Shown: positions 1 through 8,584 of the stretch, piece by piece
How positions within the stretch are numbered: position 1 is the first letter of the stretch
Layout of the letters: every line of letters begins with the position of its first letter
Assembly (NCBI RefSeq): GCF_051388935.1
Contig: NZ_JBPKBI010000021.1
Location: forward strand, 1-64,000
Direction: 5' to 3'
DNA: 64,000 nucleotides
DNA from: Yinghuangia sp035454725
Lineage (GTDB): Bacteria; Actinomycetota; Actinomycetes; Streptomycetales; Streptomycetaceae
Translations under genes and position numbers: made by a program
Notes under the pieces: model-generated
The model's input: the letters and a program-made list of their open reading frames with translations, nothing else
Databases searched by the model: none
What the model was told of the DNA's origin: nothing

Positions 1-58
1 TGATTCCGGTGATCCGGGCGCCGATGTTCGGCGTCACCGCGGTGACCGTGATCGACAT
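1..58 (-). CDS. TauD/TfdA-family dioxygenase, N-terminal end only
   Basis: Only the first 19 codons lie in the window. The ATG (complement of 56-58) is preceded by a strong ribosome site (GGGAGGA) seven to eight bases upstream. The peptide begins MSITVTAVTPNIGARITGI, which matches the usual opening of alpha-ketoglutarate-dependent TauD/TfdA dioxygenases (ITVTPLTPTIGAEVSGVDL-like). These Fe(II) enzymes hydroxylate taurine, sulfonates, chlorophenoxyacetates or related acids; the substrate cannot be told from this piece. The gene is divergent from the SDR gene at 212, with about 150 bp of shared upstream DNA. The family call rests on 19 residues. Confidence 0.6.
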   Translation of the reverse strand, partial: MSITVTAVTPNIGARITGI

Positions 59-211
59 GACTTCCTCCCTCTCTCGGAGCCGTGGTCGCCGATGTTATAC
101 GGTCGTCAAACGAAAATGTCAGGGGCAGCGCACCCGACGTTCGTCACACGGCCGGAAGCCGTCGGGATCGACGGGCGGACCGGGGGTCGAGCGCGGAGGA
201 AGGAAGACAAC

Positions 212-961
212 ATGGCAGGTCGACTCGAAGGCAAGGTCGCGATCGTCACCGGTGCCGGGTCGGGTATAGGCCGCGCAAGCGCTGAGCTCTTCGCGGTGGA
301 GGGGGCGAAGGTCGTCTGTGCCGATGTCAGCGGCGCGGAGAAGGAGACCGCAGCCGCGATCGGCGAGGCCGCAGTCGCGGTCAACGTCAACGTCGCGGTC
401 GCGGCCGACGTCGAGCGGATGGTCTCGGTCGCCGAAGAGCGTTTCGGCCGACTGGACGTCCTGTTCAACAACGCGGGCATCGGTGGTCCGAAGCTGCTGA
501 TCACGGAGCAGACCGAGGAGAACTTCGACCTCGTCGTCGGGGTGAACCTGAAGGGCGTGTTCTTCGGGATGAAGTACGGCATTCCCGCGATGCTCCGCAG
601 CGGCGGCGGCTCGGTCATCAGCACCGCGTCGGCGGCCGGCCTGGTCGGGTGGCCCAAGAACTCCGTCTACGGAGCGTCCAAGGGCGGCGTGATCCAGATG
701 ACCAAGGCGGTCGCCCTCGACTACGCCACCCAGAACATCCGGGTCAACGCCATCTGCCCGGGCATGGTCTGGACCGGCCTGGTCCCCGGCTCCGAGCAGC
801 ACCCCGAACCGCCCGCCGACGCATTCCAGCCCCCGCAGCCGATGAAGCGCTGGGGTCTGTCGCGCGAACTCGCCGCCGCCGCGCTGTTCCTCGCGAGCGA
901 CGAGTCGTCGTTCGTCACCGGCGTGGCCCTGCCCGTCGACGGAGGCTACGTCTGTGGCTGA
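212..961 (+). CDS. SDR-family NAD(P)-dependent oxidoreductase
   Basis: A 249-residue classical short-chain dehydrogenase. The cofactor motif TGAGSGIG is at residues 13-20, the NNAG structural motif at 86-89, and the catalytic YxxxK pair is Tyr153/Lys157 with Ser138 or Ser140 upstream. The C-terminal region ends in the usual ...VTGVALPVDGGYV motif. The ATG at 212 is chosen over an earlier in-frame start at 92 because it has a GGAGGAAGG ribosome site and gives the normal family start. The stop overlaps the GTG of the next gene by 8 bp, so the two are probably cotranscribed and may act on the same alcohol or ketone. Substrate unknown. Confidence 0.93.
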   Translation: MAGRLEGKVAIVTGAGSGIGRASAELFAVEGAKVVCADVSGAEKETAAAIGEAAVAVNVNVAVAADVERMVSVAEERFGRLDVLFNNAGIGGPKLLITEQTEENFDLVVGVNLKGVFFGMKYGIPAMLRSGGGSVISTASAAGLVGWPKNSVYGASKGGVIQMTKAVALDYATQNIRVNAICPGMVWTGLVPGSEQHPEPPADAFQPPQPMKRWGLSRELAAAALFLASDESSFVTGVALPVDGGYVCG

Positions 962-1961
962 GTCCGTGGCCGAGTCCGCATCGCACGTGCGCCCGTTCCG
1001 ATTTGCCGTCCAGACGACCACGGCCAAGTCCGCGACCGAGTGGCGTGACCTGGCCCGCCGTGTCGAATCCGCCGGCTACTCCACGCTGTTCCTCGCCGAC
1101 CACTACATCGGCCCAGGTCCCGTCAGCGCCCGAACGCTCCTGCGCCCGCAGCACCTCGCGCCCATCGCCGCGATGGCCGCCGCAGCCGCCTGGACCACCA
1201 CACTGCGGGTCGGCTGCCGCGTCTTCTGCATCGACTACCACGTCCCCGCGGCGCTGGCGAAGGAAGCCGCGACGATCGACCTCCTGTCCGACGGGCGCCT
1301 GGAGTTCGGCATCGGTGCCGGCACCAACCAGGGCGAGTACGAGGCCATGGGCCTCACCTTCCACGACGCACCCAAGCGGGTGTCGAAACTCGAAGAAGTC
1401 GTCGCCCTCGTCAAGGCGCACTGGTCGGGCGAGCCGATCGACGTCCACGGCGAGCACGTGAACGTCAGCGGCTACGCCGGCCTCCCGGTCCCCGCACAGC
1501 AGCCCCGCCCCCGCATCCTGATCGGCGGCGCCAAGAAGCGCGTGCTGTCCCTGGCAGCCCGCGAGGCCGACATCGTCAGCATGTCCAACGTCGGCTGGAC
1601 ACCCCGCAACGACGCCGGACTCACTCCCGCAGAAGAGGCCCGGCGACGCTACGCCGTCGTCCGGGAAGCAGCGGGTTCGCGCTTCGACGCACTGGAACTG
1701 GAGAGCTCGCCGTACCTCGTCGCCGTCACCGACGACCCGGACGCAACACTCGAACGCTGGTCGGCGAACCTGCGCAAGGCACTCCCCGAGGCGGGCCCCG
1801 ACCTGCTGAGGCACCACCCCAACGTGCTGGCCGGATCAGCGGAGGAGATCATCGACCGCCTCCAAGAACGCCGCGAGACCACAGGCATGAACTACATCAC
1901 CATCCCCCGCAAACACATGGAGGAGTTCGCCCCCATCGTTGCGAAACTGACCGGCCGGTAG
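954..1961 (+). CDS. LLM-class (luciferase-like) F420-type oxidoreductase
   Basis: 335 residues with the luciferase-like TIM-barrel pattern: an early RFAVQTT strand, the region ESAGYSTLFLADHY, the ATIDLLSDGRLEFGIGAG core near residues 103-121, and a C-terminal NVLAGSAEEIIDRLQERRE. It resembles the actinobacterial TIGR03621-type members, which are thought to use F420 rather than FMN. Start is GTG 954, overlapping the upstream SDR by 8 bp (translational coupling). A perfect 15-bp stem-loop follows the stop, ending this two-gene unit. Cofactor is inferred from the family; substrate unknown. Confidence 0.9.
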   Translation: MAESVAESASHVRPFRFAVQTTTAKSATEWRDLARRVESAGYSTLFLADHYIGPGPVSARTLLRPQHLAPIAAMAAAAAWTTTLRVGCRVFCIDYHVPAALAKEAATIDLLSDGRLEFGIGAGTNQGEYEAMGLTFHDAPKRVSKLEEVVALVKAHWSGEPIDVHGEHVNVSGYAGLPVPAQQPRPRILIGGAKKRVLSLAAREADIVSMSNVGWTPRNDAGLTPAEEARRRYAVVREAAGSRFDALELESSPYLVAVTDDPDATLERWSANLRKALPEAGPDLLRHHPNVLAGSAEEIIDRLQERRETTGMNYITIPRKHMEEFAPIVAKLTGR

Positions 1962-1985
1962 TCGGGCGGGGAAAGCGGGAGCCGG

Positions 1986-2020
1986 GCCCATCACCCGACC
2001 GACATGGTCGGGTGATGGGC
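1986..2020 (+). terminator. Strong stem-loop terminator after the SDR-LLM pair
   Basis: Perfect 15-bp inverted repeat: GCCCATCACCCGACC (1986-2000) and GGTCGGGTGATGGGC (2006-2020) around the 5-base loop GACAT. It begins 25 bp after the stop at 1961. There is no U tract, as is common for high-GC actinomycete terminators. Confidence 0.85.
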
Positions 2021-2142
2021 GCGGCGAGCACGTCTCCACCCAACACGCGACCAGCTCGACGCCCAGTCGTACGACCTCTGTGCCTGAGGCCCACCTCTCA
2101 TGGAGAAGGTGGTGAGGCGACAGGTCGCCGTCGTGGGATCGC

Positions 2143-2181
2143 GAGCAAGCCTCCCGAGCAAGCCTCCCGAGCAGGCCTTCC
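2143..2181. repeat. 13-bp tandem repeat, three copies
   Basis: GAGCAAGCCTCCC at 2143-2155 and 2156-2168, then a degenerate copy GAGCAGGCCTTCC at 2169-2181. It lies 19 bp before the ATG of the next gene, where the promoter or leader should be, so copy number could affect its expression. Confidence 0.85.
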
Positions 2182-2199
2182 GAGAAAGATGAATGCCGA

Positions 2200-3114
2200 A
2201 TGCGTATTGGTCTGACAGGCGGCGGATCAACGCCGGACAAACTGGTCGAACAGGCGAAGCGTGCGGAGGCCGAGGGTTTCCACTCTCTCTGGTACGCGAG
2301 TCTCGTGCAGGGCGACCCGCTGGTCTCGCTCGCCTTGGCGGGCCGGGAGACGTCGACGATCGAGCTGGGCACCGCGGTGTTGCAGACGTATCCGTGCCAC
2401 CCGCTGTTGCAGGCGCAGCGGGCGGCGTCGGTTGTGGCGGGCATGGGCCGGGCGGGCTTCACCTTGGGCCTGGGTGCGTCGCACGCGGGGAACATCGCGG
2501 GGGTGTACGGGCTTTCGTACGACCGTCCCGGCCGCAACACCGAGGAGTATTTGCGGATCGTCACCGCGCTGCTGCGCGGTGAGGCGGTCGACTTCGACGG
2601 CGAGGAGTGGATCACACACGCCAGGGCCGGGGCGGTCACGGCCGTGCACCCGGTGCCGGTGCTGCTGGCCGCGTTGTCGCCGCGCATGCTGCGGGTGGCC
2701 GGCACGTACGCGGACGGGGCGGTGCTGTGGATGGCCCCCGCGGCGGCCATCGAACGCCACATCCACCCGCGGCTGTCCGCTGCGGCCCAGGCCGCCGGCA
2801 AGCCGGCGCCGCGTATTGTCGCGGGCCTGCCGGTGTGTGTGCACGACGACAAGGCGGAGGCCCGCGCCGCGGTCGCCGCGCAAGCGGTGGTGTACGCGAA
2901 CTCCCCCGCCTACCAGCGGATCATGGAGATCGGCGGAGCCGAAACCCCCGCAGACGCCGCGATCATCGGCGACGAGAAGGCCGTCGAGGCCCAGTTGCGC
3001 GCTCTCGTGGACGCCGGCGCCACCGACGTCCACGCCCACATCGTCCCCGCCGGCGACGACACCCGTGGCTCGCTCAGGCGAACCCGGGACCTGCTCCGGG
3101 GACTGGTCTGCTGA
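2200..3114 (+). CDS. LLM-class F420-dependent oxidoreductase (TIGR03564-like)
   Basis: 304 residues beginning MRIGLTGGGSTPDKLVEQAK, with the family features GFHSLWYASL, ELGTAVLQTYPCHPL and a catalytic-barrel FTLGLGASH region. The call to the TIGR03564-type subgroup is from sequence pattern. These enzymes transfer hydride from F420H2. The ATG at 2200 fits the family start; the ribosome site is weak and the upstream DNA holds a 13-bp tandem repeat. It is separated from the other LLM gene by a terminator, so it is likely transcribed on its own. Substrate unknown. Confidence 0.9.
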   Translation: MRIGLTGGGSTPDKLVEQAKRAEAEGFHSLWYASLVQGDPLVSLALAGRETSTIELGTAVLQTYPCHPLLQAQRAASVVAGMGRAGFTLGLGASHAGNIAGVYGLSYDRPGRNTEEYLRIVTALLRGEAVDFDGEEWITHARAGAVTAVHPVPVLLAALSPRMLRVAGTYADGAVLWMAPAAAIERHIHPRLSAAAQAAGKPAPRIVAGLPVCVHDDKAEARAAVAAQAVVYANSPAYQRIMEIGGAETPADAAIIGDEKAVEAQLRALVDAGATDVHAHIVPAGDDTRGSLRRTRDLLRGLVC

Positions 3115-3125
3115 CCGTCGACGTT

Positions 3126-3157
3126 GCCACCCCGCCTGCGATCGCCTGCGGGGTGGC
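3126..3157 (+). terminator. Stem-loop terminator after the LLM gene
   Basis: Inverted repeat GCCACCCCGC (3126-3135) / GCGGGGTGGC (3148-3157), perfect over 10 bp, with a 12-base loop that itself contains GCGATCGC. It starts 11 bp after the stop at 3114. Confidence 0.8.
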
Positions 3158-3190
3158 GTGGCAGACCCCGGTGCAGGCCTGTGGCCCGAT

Positions 3191-3221
3191 GAGGGCCCGG
3201 GCGTCAGGGGGCCGGGCCCTC
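3191..3221. promoter_or_regulatory. GC-rich stem-loop upstream of the tetR gene
   Basis: GAGGGCCCGG (3191-3200) pairs perfectly with CCGGGCCCTC (3212-3221) over an 11-base loop. It may be a second terminator for the gene before it or a leader structure for the regulator that starts at 3366. Confidence 0.5.
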
Positions 3222-3365
3222 AGCGAAGCGAGCAGGCAAACAACCGGTAGGAAGGAAGAGCCGCGATGCGGGCCGGCGGGGCCATACCCCGTACGATGTC
3301 GCGGCGGTGCGGTCGCCTCGGGTGCAGTATGGCCCCAGCCGTACCCAGGTCGCGAAAGGTATCCG

Positions 3366-3983
3366 ATGGCTGCACGCCGCCGAGTGGGCAGAGAGAGCTC
3401 CGAGACCCGCGCACGGATCCTGGAGTGCGCCGAGCAACTGATGCTGGAGGAGGGGTACGCCGCCATCTCCTATCGCACCCTGGGCGCCAAGGCGGGGGTC
3501 ACGGGTGCCCTGGTCCAGTACTACTTCCCGACGTTCGACGACCTGTTCGCGACCATGGTCCGAGAACGCTCCGAACGCAGTCTCAACGAACTCGTCAAGG
3601 GCCTTGCAACCGACCGCCCGCTGCGTGCGTTGTGGAAGTATGCGAACCACAAGGAAGCGACGGCCCTGACCGCGGAGCTCGTGGCCGTCGCCAACCACCG
3701 CAAGGCGATCCGCGCCGAGATGGCCCAGGCGGGGGAGAAGGCACGCGCACTCGCTCTGGAAGCCGTTTCCCGCACCCTGAGCGATGACAGGTTCCTCGAT
3801 GAACCGATCTCACCGGACGTCCTGGTCTTTCTGATCACGAGCACGCCCCGCATGGTCGCCATGGAGCAGTCCACGGGCATGACGACGTCGCATGCCGAAA
3901 CGATGGCCTACCTTGAGCGCTTCCTCGACCGAGTCGAGCCCCTGGACGACAAGCCGGACGTCGATCCCACGAACGATGGTTGA
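3366..3983 (+). CDS. TetR/AcrR-family transcriptional regulator
   Basis: 205 residues. The N-terminal helix-turn-helix spans about residues 12-58 (ETRARILECAEQLML ... YRTLGAKAGVTGALVQYYF), the typical TetR pattern with aromatic residues at its end. The C-terminal ligand-binding part has no recognisable subfamily. Start at ATG 3366 removes a long unlikely N-terminal extension of the open frame. The likely target is unclear because the adjacent ABC gene is broken and the gene before it has its own terminator. Confidence 0.9.
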   Translation: MAARRRVGRESSETRARILECAEQLMLEEGYAAISYRTLGAKAGVTGALVQYYFPTFDDLFATMVRERSERSLNELVKGLATDRPLRALWKYANHKEATALTAELVAVANHRKAIRAEMAQAGEKARALALEAVSRTLSDDRFLDEPISPDVLVFLITSTPRMVAMEQSTGMTTSHAETMAYLERFLDRVEPLDDKPDVDPTNDG

Positions 3984-4222
3984 TCGGTGACCACTTGGCA
4001 CGTCGCCTCGGGGGCGGCACGTCGGTGCGGCGGATCGTGCAGTGCCTGTTCGAGGATCCCGTCGTAGGAGACGATGCCCGCAGCCCGCAGTCCGCGGCCC
4101 GGTGACCGGCCGTCGACGTGGTCGGCGTTGTCGACCGCGCCTCGACGGCAGAACGGCACAACCTGCTTGGAGTCGGGGCATGTTGCGGCGCCGGACCGTT
4201 GTCTCCCTTGGCACCCGCGCTG

Positions 4223-5373
4223 TCAGGCGACGGACTGCTCGCGGCAGTAGGAGCGGTAGGTGGCCGAGGATTTCAGGAGCGCCGTGTGTGTGCCCATGTC
4301 GGCGATGCGTCCGTGTTCGACGACGGCGATCCGGTCGGCGTTGCGGATCGTGGCGAGGCGGTGGGCGATGACGAGCGACGTCCTGTCGCTGAGGAGCCGG
4401 TTGAGGGCGTTTTGGACCGCACGTTCGCTTGTGGCGTCCAGGGCGCTGGTGGCTTCGTCGAGGACGACGATGGCGGGGTCCTTCAGCATGACGCGGGCGA
4501 TGGCGATGCGTTGGCGCTGTCCGCCGGAGAGGGTGACGCCGCGTTCGCCGAGTTCGGTGTGGATCCCGTGCTCCCAAGTCCGCACGAAATCCCAGGCGTT
4601 GGCGGCTTCCAGGGCGTATTCGATTTCCTCGTCGGTCGCGTCCGGTTTGGCCAGGCGCAGATTGCGGGCCAGGGTTCCGCTCATGAGCGGGGAGTCCTGG
4701 AAGACGATCCCGACCGCCGCGCGGACCGATGCCTGGGTGATGTCGCGGAGATCCTGGCCGTCGATGGTGACGCGGCCGCTGGTGGGGTCGAAAAATCGCA
4801 GCAGGAGTTGGGCGGCGGTGGATTTGCCGGCGCCGGACGGCCCGACGAGTGCGACGGTGTGCCCGGGGCGGATGGTCAGGTTGAAGTCGTCGAGGACGAG
4901 GCGGGAGAGACGTCCGGGGTAGGCGAAGGAGACGTTCTCGAAAGCGACGCGGCCGCTGGTGACGGTCAGGCCGGCTGCCTTGGGCCGGTCTTGTACGGAG
5001 GGCTGCTCGTCGAGGAGCTCAGCGGCGCGTTCTCCGGCGGTCAGGCCGGCGATGACCTCCGGCAGCGTGGTGATGACCTGGGTCAGGGAGCTTGCCCCGC
5101 GCAGCCAAAGTACGCCGCGGTGATGAACGTCGCCGCGGCCGCGAACGCGGCGAGCAGCGGCCCCTGCCAGCCGGAGCGGAGGAACCGGTCGGGGTCCTCG
5201 TCGATGCGGTTGAGCACCACTCGGAAGATGGCCGGGGCCAAGATCTGCGAGAGGGCGTCGACGAGGATCAGGACGTACCCGGCGATCAGCATCCGTCGGC
5301 CGTCGCCGGCGTGTGCGAACAGGACGCGGAACGCGTGAAGCGTGTTCCTGCCGCGGTTACTTGTCGTCGGCAT
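4223..5373 (-). pseudogene. ABC exporter (fused permease-ATPase), internal deletion and frameshift
   Basis: Read on the minus strand, the start (ATG at 5373, MPTTSNRGRN) leads into the first transmembrane helices of an ABC exporter (LIAGYVLILVDALSQILAPA, then a second helix), and this frame stops at 5083. About there a different frame takes over, from the end of a permease domain (GVLWLRGASSLTQVITTLPE) through Walker A (GPSGAGKST), the Q-loop (VGIVFQDSPLMSG), signature LSGGQ, Walker B (IVVLDEATSALD) and H-loop (VIAHR), ending at 4223. The open part of the second frame has no ATG/GTG until 4684. A complete half-transporter has about 580-600 residues; roughly 200 residues of the permease domain are missing. 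This is a deletion of most of the membrane domain with a frame change at the join, so the gene is almost certainly dead. Confidence 0.85.
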
Positions 5374-5491
5374 GCCCGTGCCCTGACAACGAGCGGCAGG
5401 ATGCACACGAGTGCGTGGCCAAGCCTGTGCCCCCCATCACCTCGGTTCCCTCCTGTTTCGGAACTCGGCGATGCCGCCGGTCTCGTCGTCG

Positions 5492-6730
5492 TTACGCGGG
5501 CTGCGTGTGCGTCGGGTCGGCATCGTCACGCAGGATGTCGGTGACGCGCTCGCGGAGTTCGGTCAGCGCACGGCCGCCTTCGGCGTTGTCCCCGTCGCGC
5601 GCCGCGAGGGTGAAGCCGGCGTACATGACGCGTCGCTCTTCGAGGCGCGGCGGGGTCGCCTCGTGGAGGGTGCAGGACAGGTGCACGGTGAGGTCTCCCG
5701 GCAGGGTGGGGACCGCGACGACCGGCAGGTATGGTTCGGTCTTCGCGACCTCGACGGGCATCAGGACGCGGTGTGAGCCGGCGATGACCCGCAGTTGGCC
5801 GTTCGCCTCGCTGCTGCCCGTGACCGAGATCCCCACGGTCGTGCCGGAGCAGCGGTACGCGTGGCGGCCGAGGTGGCAGTCGCGGTGGAACGACACGTCG
5901 GAGGGGCCGACGACGACACCGACCGGTTTGACCAGCGCCTCGACGCAGCGCCCCTCCACCGGGGCCTGTACGAGGTCGTCGCCGTCGGCGATGACGCGGC
6001 GCAGTCTGTCCCACCGGTCGCTGCGCAGGATGGCGGCGGTGGTCGGCGAATGCTCGACGAACTCCTGGAGCCGGACGCACCGCCGGGTGCCGTCCGCGAG
6101 CGTGGCCCACCACGAACGCCCGTCCCCCTCCTGGCGGTTCGGGAGCACCCGGTCGATGTCGTCGGAGATCCGCCGCATGTCCGCGGGGTCCACCCAGCCG
6201 CGCAGGTGCAGGTAGCCGGCCTCGCGCAGGAAGTGCGCGATGTCGGCCGGGTCGTCGTCGGGCGTGAAGATGCGGTCCAGGGCGAGTGGGTCGCCGTGGC
6301 GGTCGTGGAACGCGATGGCGTCGTCCACGACGGGCCAGCCCTCCAACAGCGCCAGCCACAGCGAGTCCCACACCGAGATGTCGCGCTCGGTGCCGCCGCG
6401 GTAACGCAGGTTCCGAGCGGTGAGCATGCTGTTGAAGGAGCGCTGGTTTTGCACCCAGTCGGAGAATTCCTCCTCGCTGAGGTTCACCACGACCGCGCCG
6501 CCCGCGATGCCTGGCACCACGGCCAGTGTGTCGCCGCTTCTCGCGAAGGACCATGCCGTGTCGCCGACTTCGACGGCGAGTGGGGGAGCCTTCAGGGCTT
6601 CGATTCCCCGCGCCACGACAGAACCGTTGCGTGCGGCGAGGCCGGGGAAGTCCGATGCGACGAACGCTTCGAGGTCCACATGGCGCAGGTCGGCGTCACG
6701 ACGCGTACGACGATCCAGGGCAACAGACAT
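5492..6730 (-). CDS. Fe(II)/2-oxoglutarate dioxygenase, PhyH-like
   Basis: 412 residues. The first 150 or so residues are not recognisable. The rest has a phytanoyl-CoA dioxygenase-like double-stranded beta-helix: HRD at residues 282-284 (proximal His and Asp), a glycine/serine strand QLRVIAGSHR at 312-321, the distal His at 356 (SCTLHEATP) and an Arg near 366 for 2-oxoglutarate. It should hydroxylate a small molecule; substrate unknown. Start is ATG 6730 with GAAAGGA ahead of it, rather than the long upstream extension of the open frame. It is divergent from the tetR gene at 6939, and a palindromic operator lies between them, so that regulator probably represses it. Confidence 0.82.
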   Translation of the reverse strand: MSVALDRRTRRDADLRHVDLEAFVASDFPGLAARNGSVVARGIEALKAPPLAVEVGDTAWSFARSGDTLAVVPGIAGGAVVVNLSEEEFSDWVQNQRSFNSMLTARNLRYRGGTERDISVWDSLWLALLEGWPVVDDAIAFHDRHGDPLALDRIFTPDDDPADIAHFLREAGYLHLRGWVDPADMRRISDDIDRVLPNRQEGDGRSWWATLADGTRRCVRLQEFVEHSPTTAAILRSDRWDRLRRVIADGDDLVQAPVEGRCVEALVKPVGVVVGPSDVSFHRDCHLGRHAYRCSGTTVGISVTGSSEANGQLRVIAGSHRVLMPVEVAKTEPYLPVVAVPTLPGDLTVHLSCTLHEATPPRLEERRVMYAGFTLAARDGDNAEGGRALTELRERVTDILRDDADPTHTQPA

Positions 6731-6866
6731 GCCGGTTCCTTTCATGCTGTGCGCGGACGCGTCGGGGACCCCACGCATCAATGCGCTGCCCGGACGATCG
6801 GGCCGGTCGCGGACGCGCCACCGCATGCGGCTCCCCCTCGGGGAGACGTGGTGGAACATGAACAGT

Positions 6867-6892
6867 CGTTTACACTGTTTGAAATGTAAACG
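6867..6892. promoter_or_regulatory. TetR-type operator palindrome
   Basis: Perfect inverted repeat CGTTTACA (6867-6874) and TGTAAACG (6885-6892) with a 10-base spacer, in an AT-richer patch of the 208-bp space between the divergent dioxygenase and tetR genes. The size, symmetry and place fit a TetR-family operator that controls both genes. Confidence 0.8.
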
Positions 6893-6938
6893 GACGTTAA
6901 GCTGATGTGTCAAGAGCCATCCGACGAAAGGAACTCCC

Positions 6939-7589
6939 GTGGCCGCAGCCCAGTCCAAGACGACGCAGGGCCGCGGCGTGCCGCGCGGGCCGTACCGCAA
7001 CGGGAACGAGACCAGGGCCCAGATCGTGCAGGCCGCGGCCAGAGTCTTCGCCGAGCGGGGCTATGCCGGCGGCTCGCTGCGTCAGATCGCCGTGGAGGTG
7101 GGTGTCACCGCGGCGAGCCTCGTGCAGCACTTCGGCAGCAAGGAGGGCCTGCTCAACGCCGTCCTGCGGCACTGGGACGCCACAGCCGTGCATGCCTCGC
7201 ACGCCGACCGTGTCGGCATCGCCTTCTTCGAGGCACTGCCCGACCTGTTGCGCCACCACATGGAGCACCGCGGCCTCATCACGCTGATCCTCACCCTCCG
7301 CGCCGAGGCAACCACCGACACTCATCCCGCCCACACCTACGTTCGCGACCGGCAGCGGCAAGCCGTCGACGAATACTCCGCCAAACTTGCCGAAGCCATC
7401 GCACGCGGCGACGTCCCGCCCATGACCGACCGCCAGATCAACGTGGAGGTCCGTGCCCTCCTGGCGGCGATGAACGGAATGCAGGCGGACTGGCTCATCG
7501 ACCCCCGCCTCGACCTCCTCGGCTTGTTCAGCGCCCATCTGGACGTCACCCTCGCGCGATGGCGGGACCGTCGTGTCATGCACGGCTGA
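6939..7589 (+). CDS. TetR-family transcriptional regulator
   Basis: 216 residues. DNA-binding domain at about residues 22-68 (ETRAQIVQAAARVFAERGY ... RQIAVEVGVTAASLVQHFGSKE), preceded by a basic RGPYR arm. The C-terminal part is all-helical and ligand-binding by family. Start is GTG 6939. It is divergent from the 2-oxoglutarate dioxygenase gene with the CGTTTACA/TGTAAACG operator between them, so it very likely controls that gene and itself. The effector may be the dioxygenase substrate (inference). Confidence 0.92.
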   Translation: MAAAQSKTTQGRGVPRGPYRNGNETRAQIVQAAARVFAERGYAGGSLRQIAVEVGVTAASLVQHFGSKEGLLNAVLRHWDATAVHASHADRVGIAFFEALPDLLRHHMEHRGLITLILTLRAEATTDTHPAHTYVRDRQRQAVDEYSAKLAEAIARGDVPPMTDRQINVEVRALLAAMNGMQADWLIDPRLDLLGLFSAHLDVTLARWRDRRVMHG

Positions 7590-7723
7590 CGAACGTCGAG
7601 GCCGCCGGGCTTGCGATTGCCTGCGTCCACACGCGTGACGACCGGAACTCTCAACACCGCTAGGGGAGTTCACCGCAGCCGGTGTGCGGTCGGCGCAAAA
7701 CGCCGGGCGTGCATTCCCGGTCG

Positions 7724-8413
7724 TTACAGCGCATCGAGCGCTTGAGTCGTACGTCCGAGACAGGTCATCGGCCCCGAATCCGGCACGGCAATCTCCTCGA
7801 ACCCCAGGCGTTCGTAGAAGGCACGGGCCTGGACGTTGGCCGTCGCCATCATCAGATGGACGGCAGGCACCCCGCGATCCTGAAGGGCCTGAAGGAAGGT
7901 CCGCATCAGCTCCCGACCATGACCGCGCCCCTGTGTCCCGGGAAGCAGATCGATATGCAAGTGCGCGGGATAATCGGCGAGTTCGGGGACGACCATACGT
8001 TCGGGGCTGTGCAGGACCGCCACCATCGCCTCGTCCGCGGTGCCGGGCGGACCGCTGGGCGCGGGGTAGCGGTCGGCGATCAACGGAAGCCACTTGGCGC
8101 GGAAGTCCTCGGCGAATCGGGGCGTGTCCGCGGTGCCGAGAATGTAGCCGACAGGCTGTCCTCGGCCGTCGTCCAGCACGAACACGAGGTCCGGCTCCAG
8201 TTCGACATAGGGCTGAGTGAAGATCGCCGGAAGGATTCCGGCGTCTCTCCGGCCGGGGATGCCGTCCTCGCCGATGTGCGCGGTGCGGATACAGATTTCG
8301 TCGAGGGAGGCTCGGTCGTCGGGCCGGAACGGGCGCACCGCCGGCGAGGTCGCCGCCGTTGACGGATCGCCTCGATCCCCGTTCCCCTGTCGTGCCTCGA
8401 TGTCAGGTGCCAT
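7724..8413 (-). CDS. GNAT-family N-acetyltransferase
   Basis: 229 residues. Residues from about 20 on follow the GNAT fold: VRPFRPDDRASLDEICIRTA at the start, an acetyl-CoA pyrophosphate loop GRGHGRELM (family Q/RxxGxG/A), and the end motif ATANVQARAFYERLGF typical of motif B. Substrate unknown. ATG 8413 is chosen over the in-frame GTG at 8422 because the AAAGG ribosome site is 11 bases before the ATG but only two before the GTG. The leader is AT-rich and contains an inverted repeat (8470-8496). Confidence 0.9.
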   Translation of the reverse strand: MAPDIEARQGNGDRGDPSTAATSPAVRPFRPDDRASLDEICIRTAHIGEDGIPGRRDAGILPAIFTQPYVELEPDLVFVLDDGRGQPVGYILGTADTPRFAEDFRAKWLPLIADRYPAPSGPPGTADEAMVAVLHSPERMVVPELADYPAHLHIDLLPGTQGRGHGRELMRTFLQALQDRGVPAVHLMMATANVQARAFYERLGFEEIAVPDSGPMTCLGRTTQALDAL

Positions 8414-8469
8414 GTCGGTCACAGCCTTTCGGGCAAGCCGGCGTGCGCGAGTCGGGATGAGGCTAACGT

Positions 8470-8496
8470 ATAAAATTGTTGAAGCATAGATTTTAT
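8470..8496. promoter_or_regulatory. AT-rich inverted repeat upstream of the GNAT gene
   Basis: ATAAAAT (8470-8476) and ATTTTAT (8490-8496) with a 13-base spacer, about 60 bp before the GNAT start. Such AT-rich DNA stands out here and may be the promoter and an operator. The right arm, read on the minus strand, contains AAAATCTATG, a string that recurs near 43646. Confidence 0.55.
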
Positions 8497-8584
8497 CGCC
8501 CTCGTGAGGCCCGGCGCCGCCTGTGAAGCAGAACCTTTGCAGCGCGCGGCCCGAGCCTCGCCGATGGTGCGGTCGTACCTCGGG

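Noticed and set aside
2143..2181. Possible CRISPR-like repeats
   Set aside because: Units are only 13 bp, directly abutting, three copies, no spacers and no cas genes.
5083..5110. Programmed frameshift in the ABC exporter
   Set aside because: No slippery sequence is evident and about 200 residues of the permease are missing, so a deletion explains the break better.
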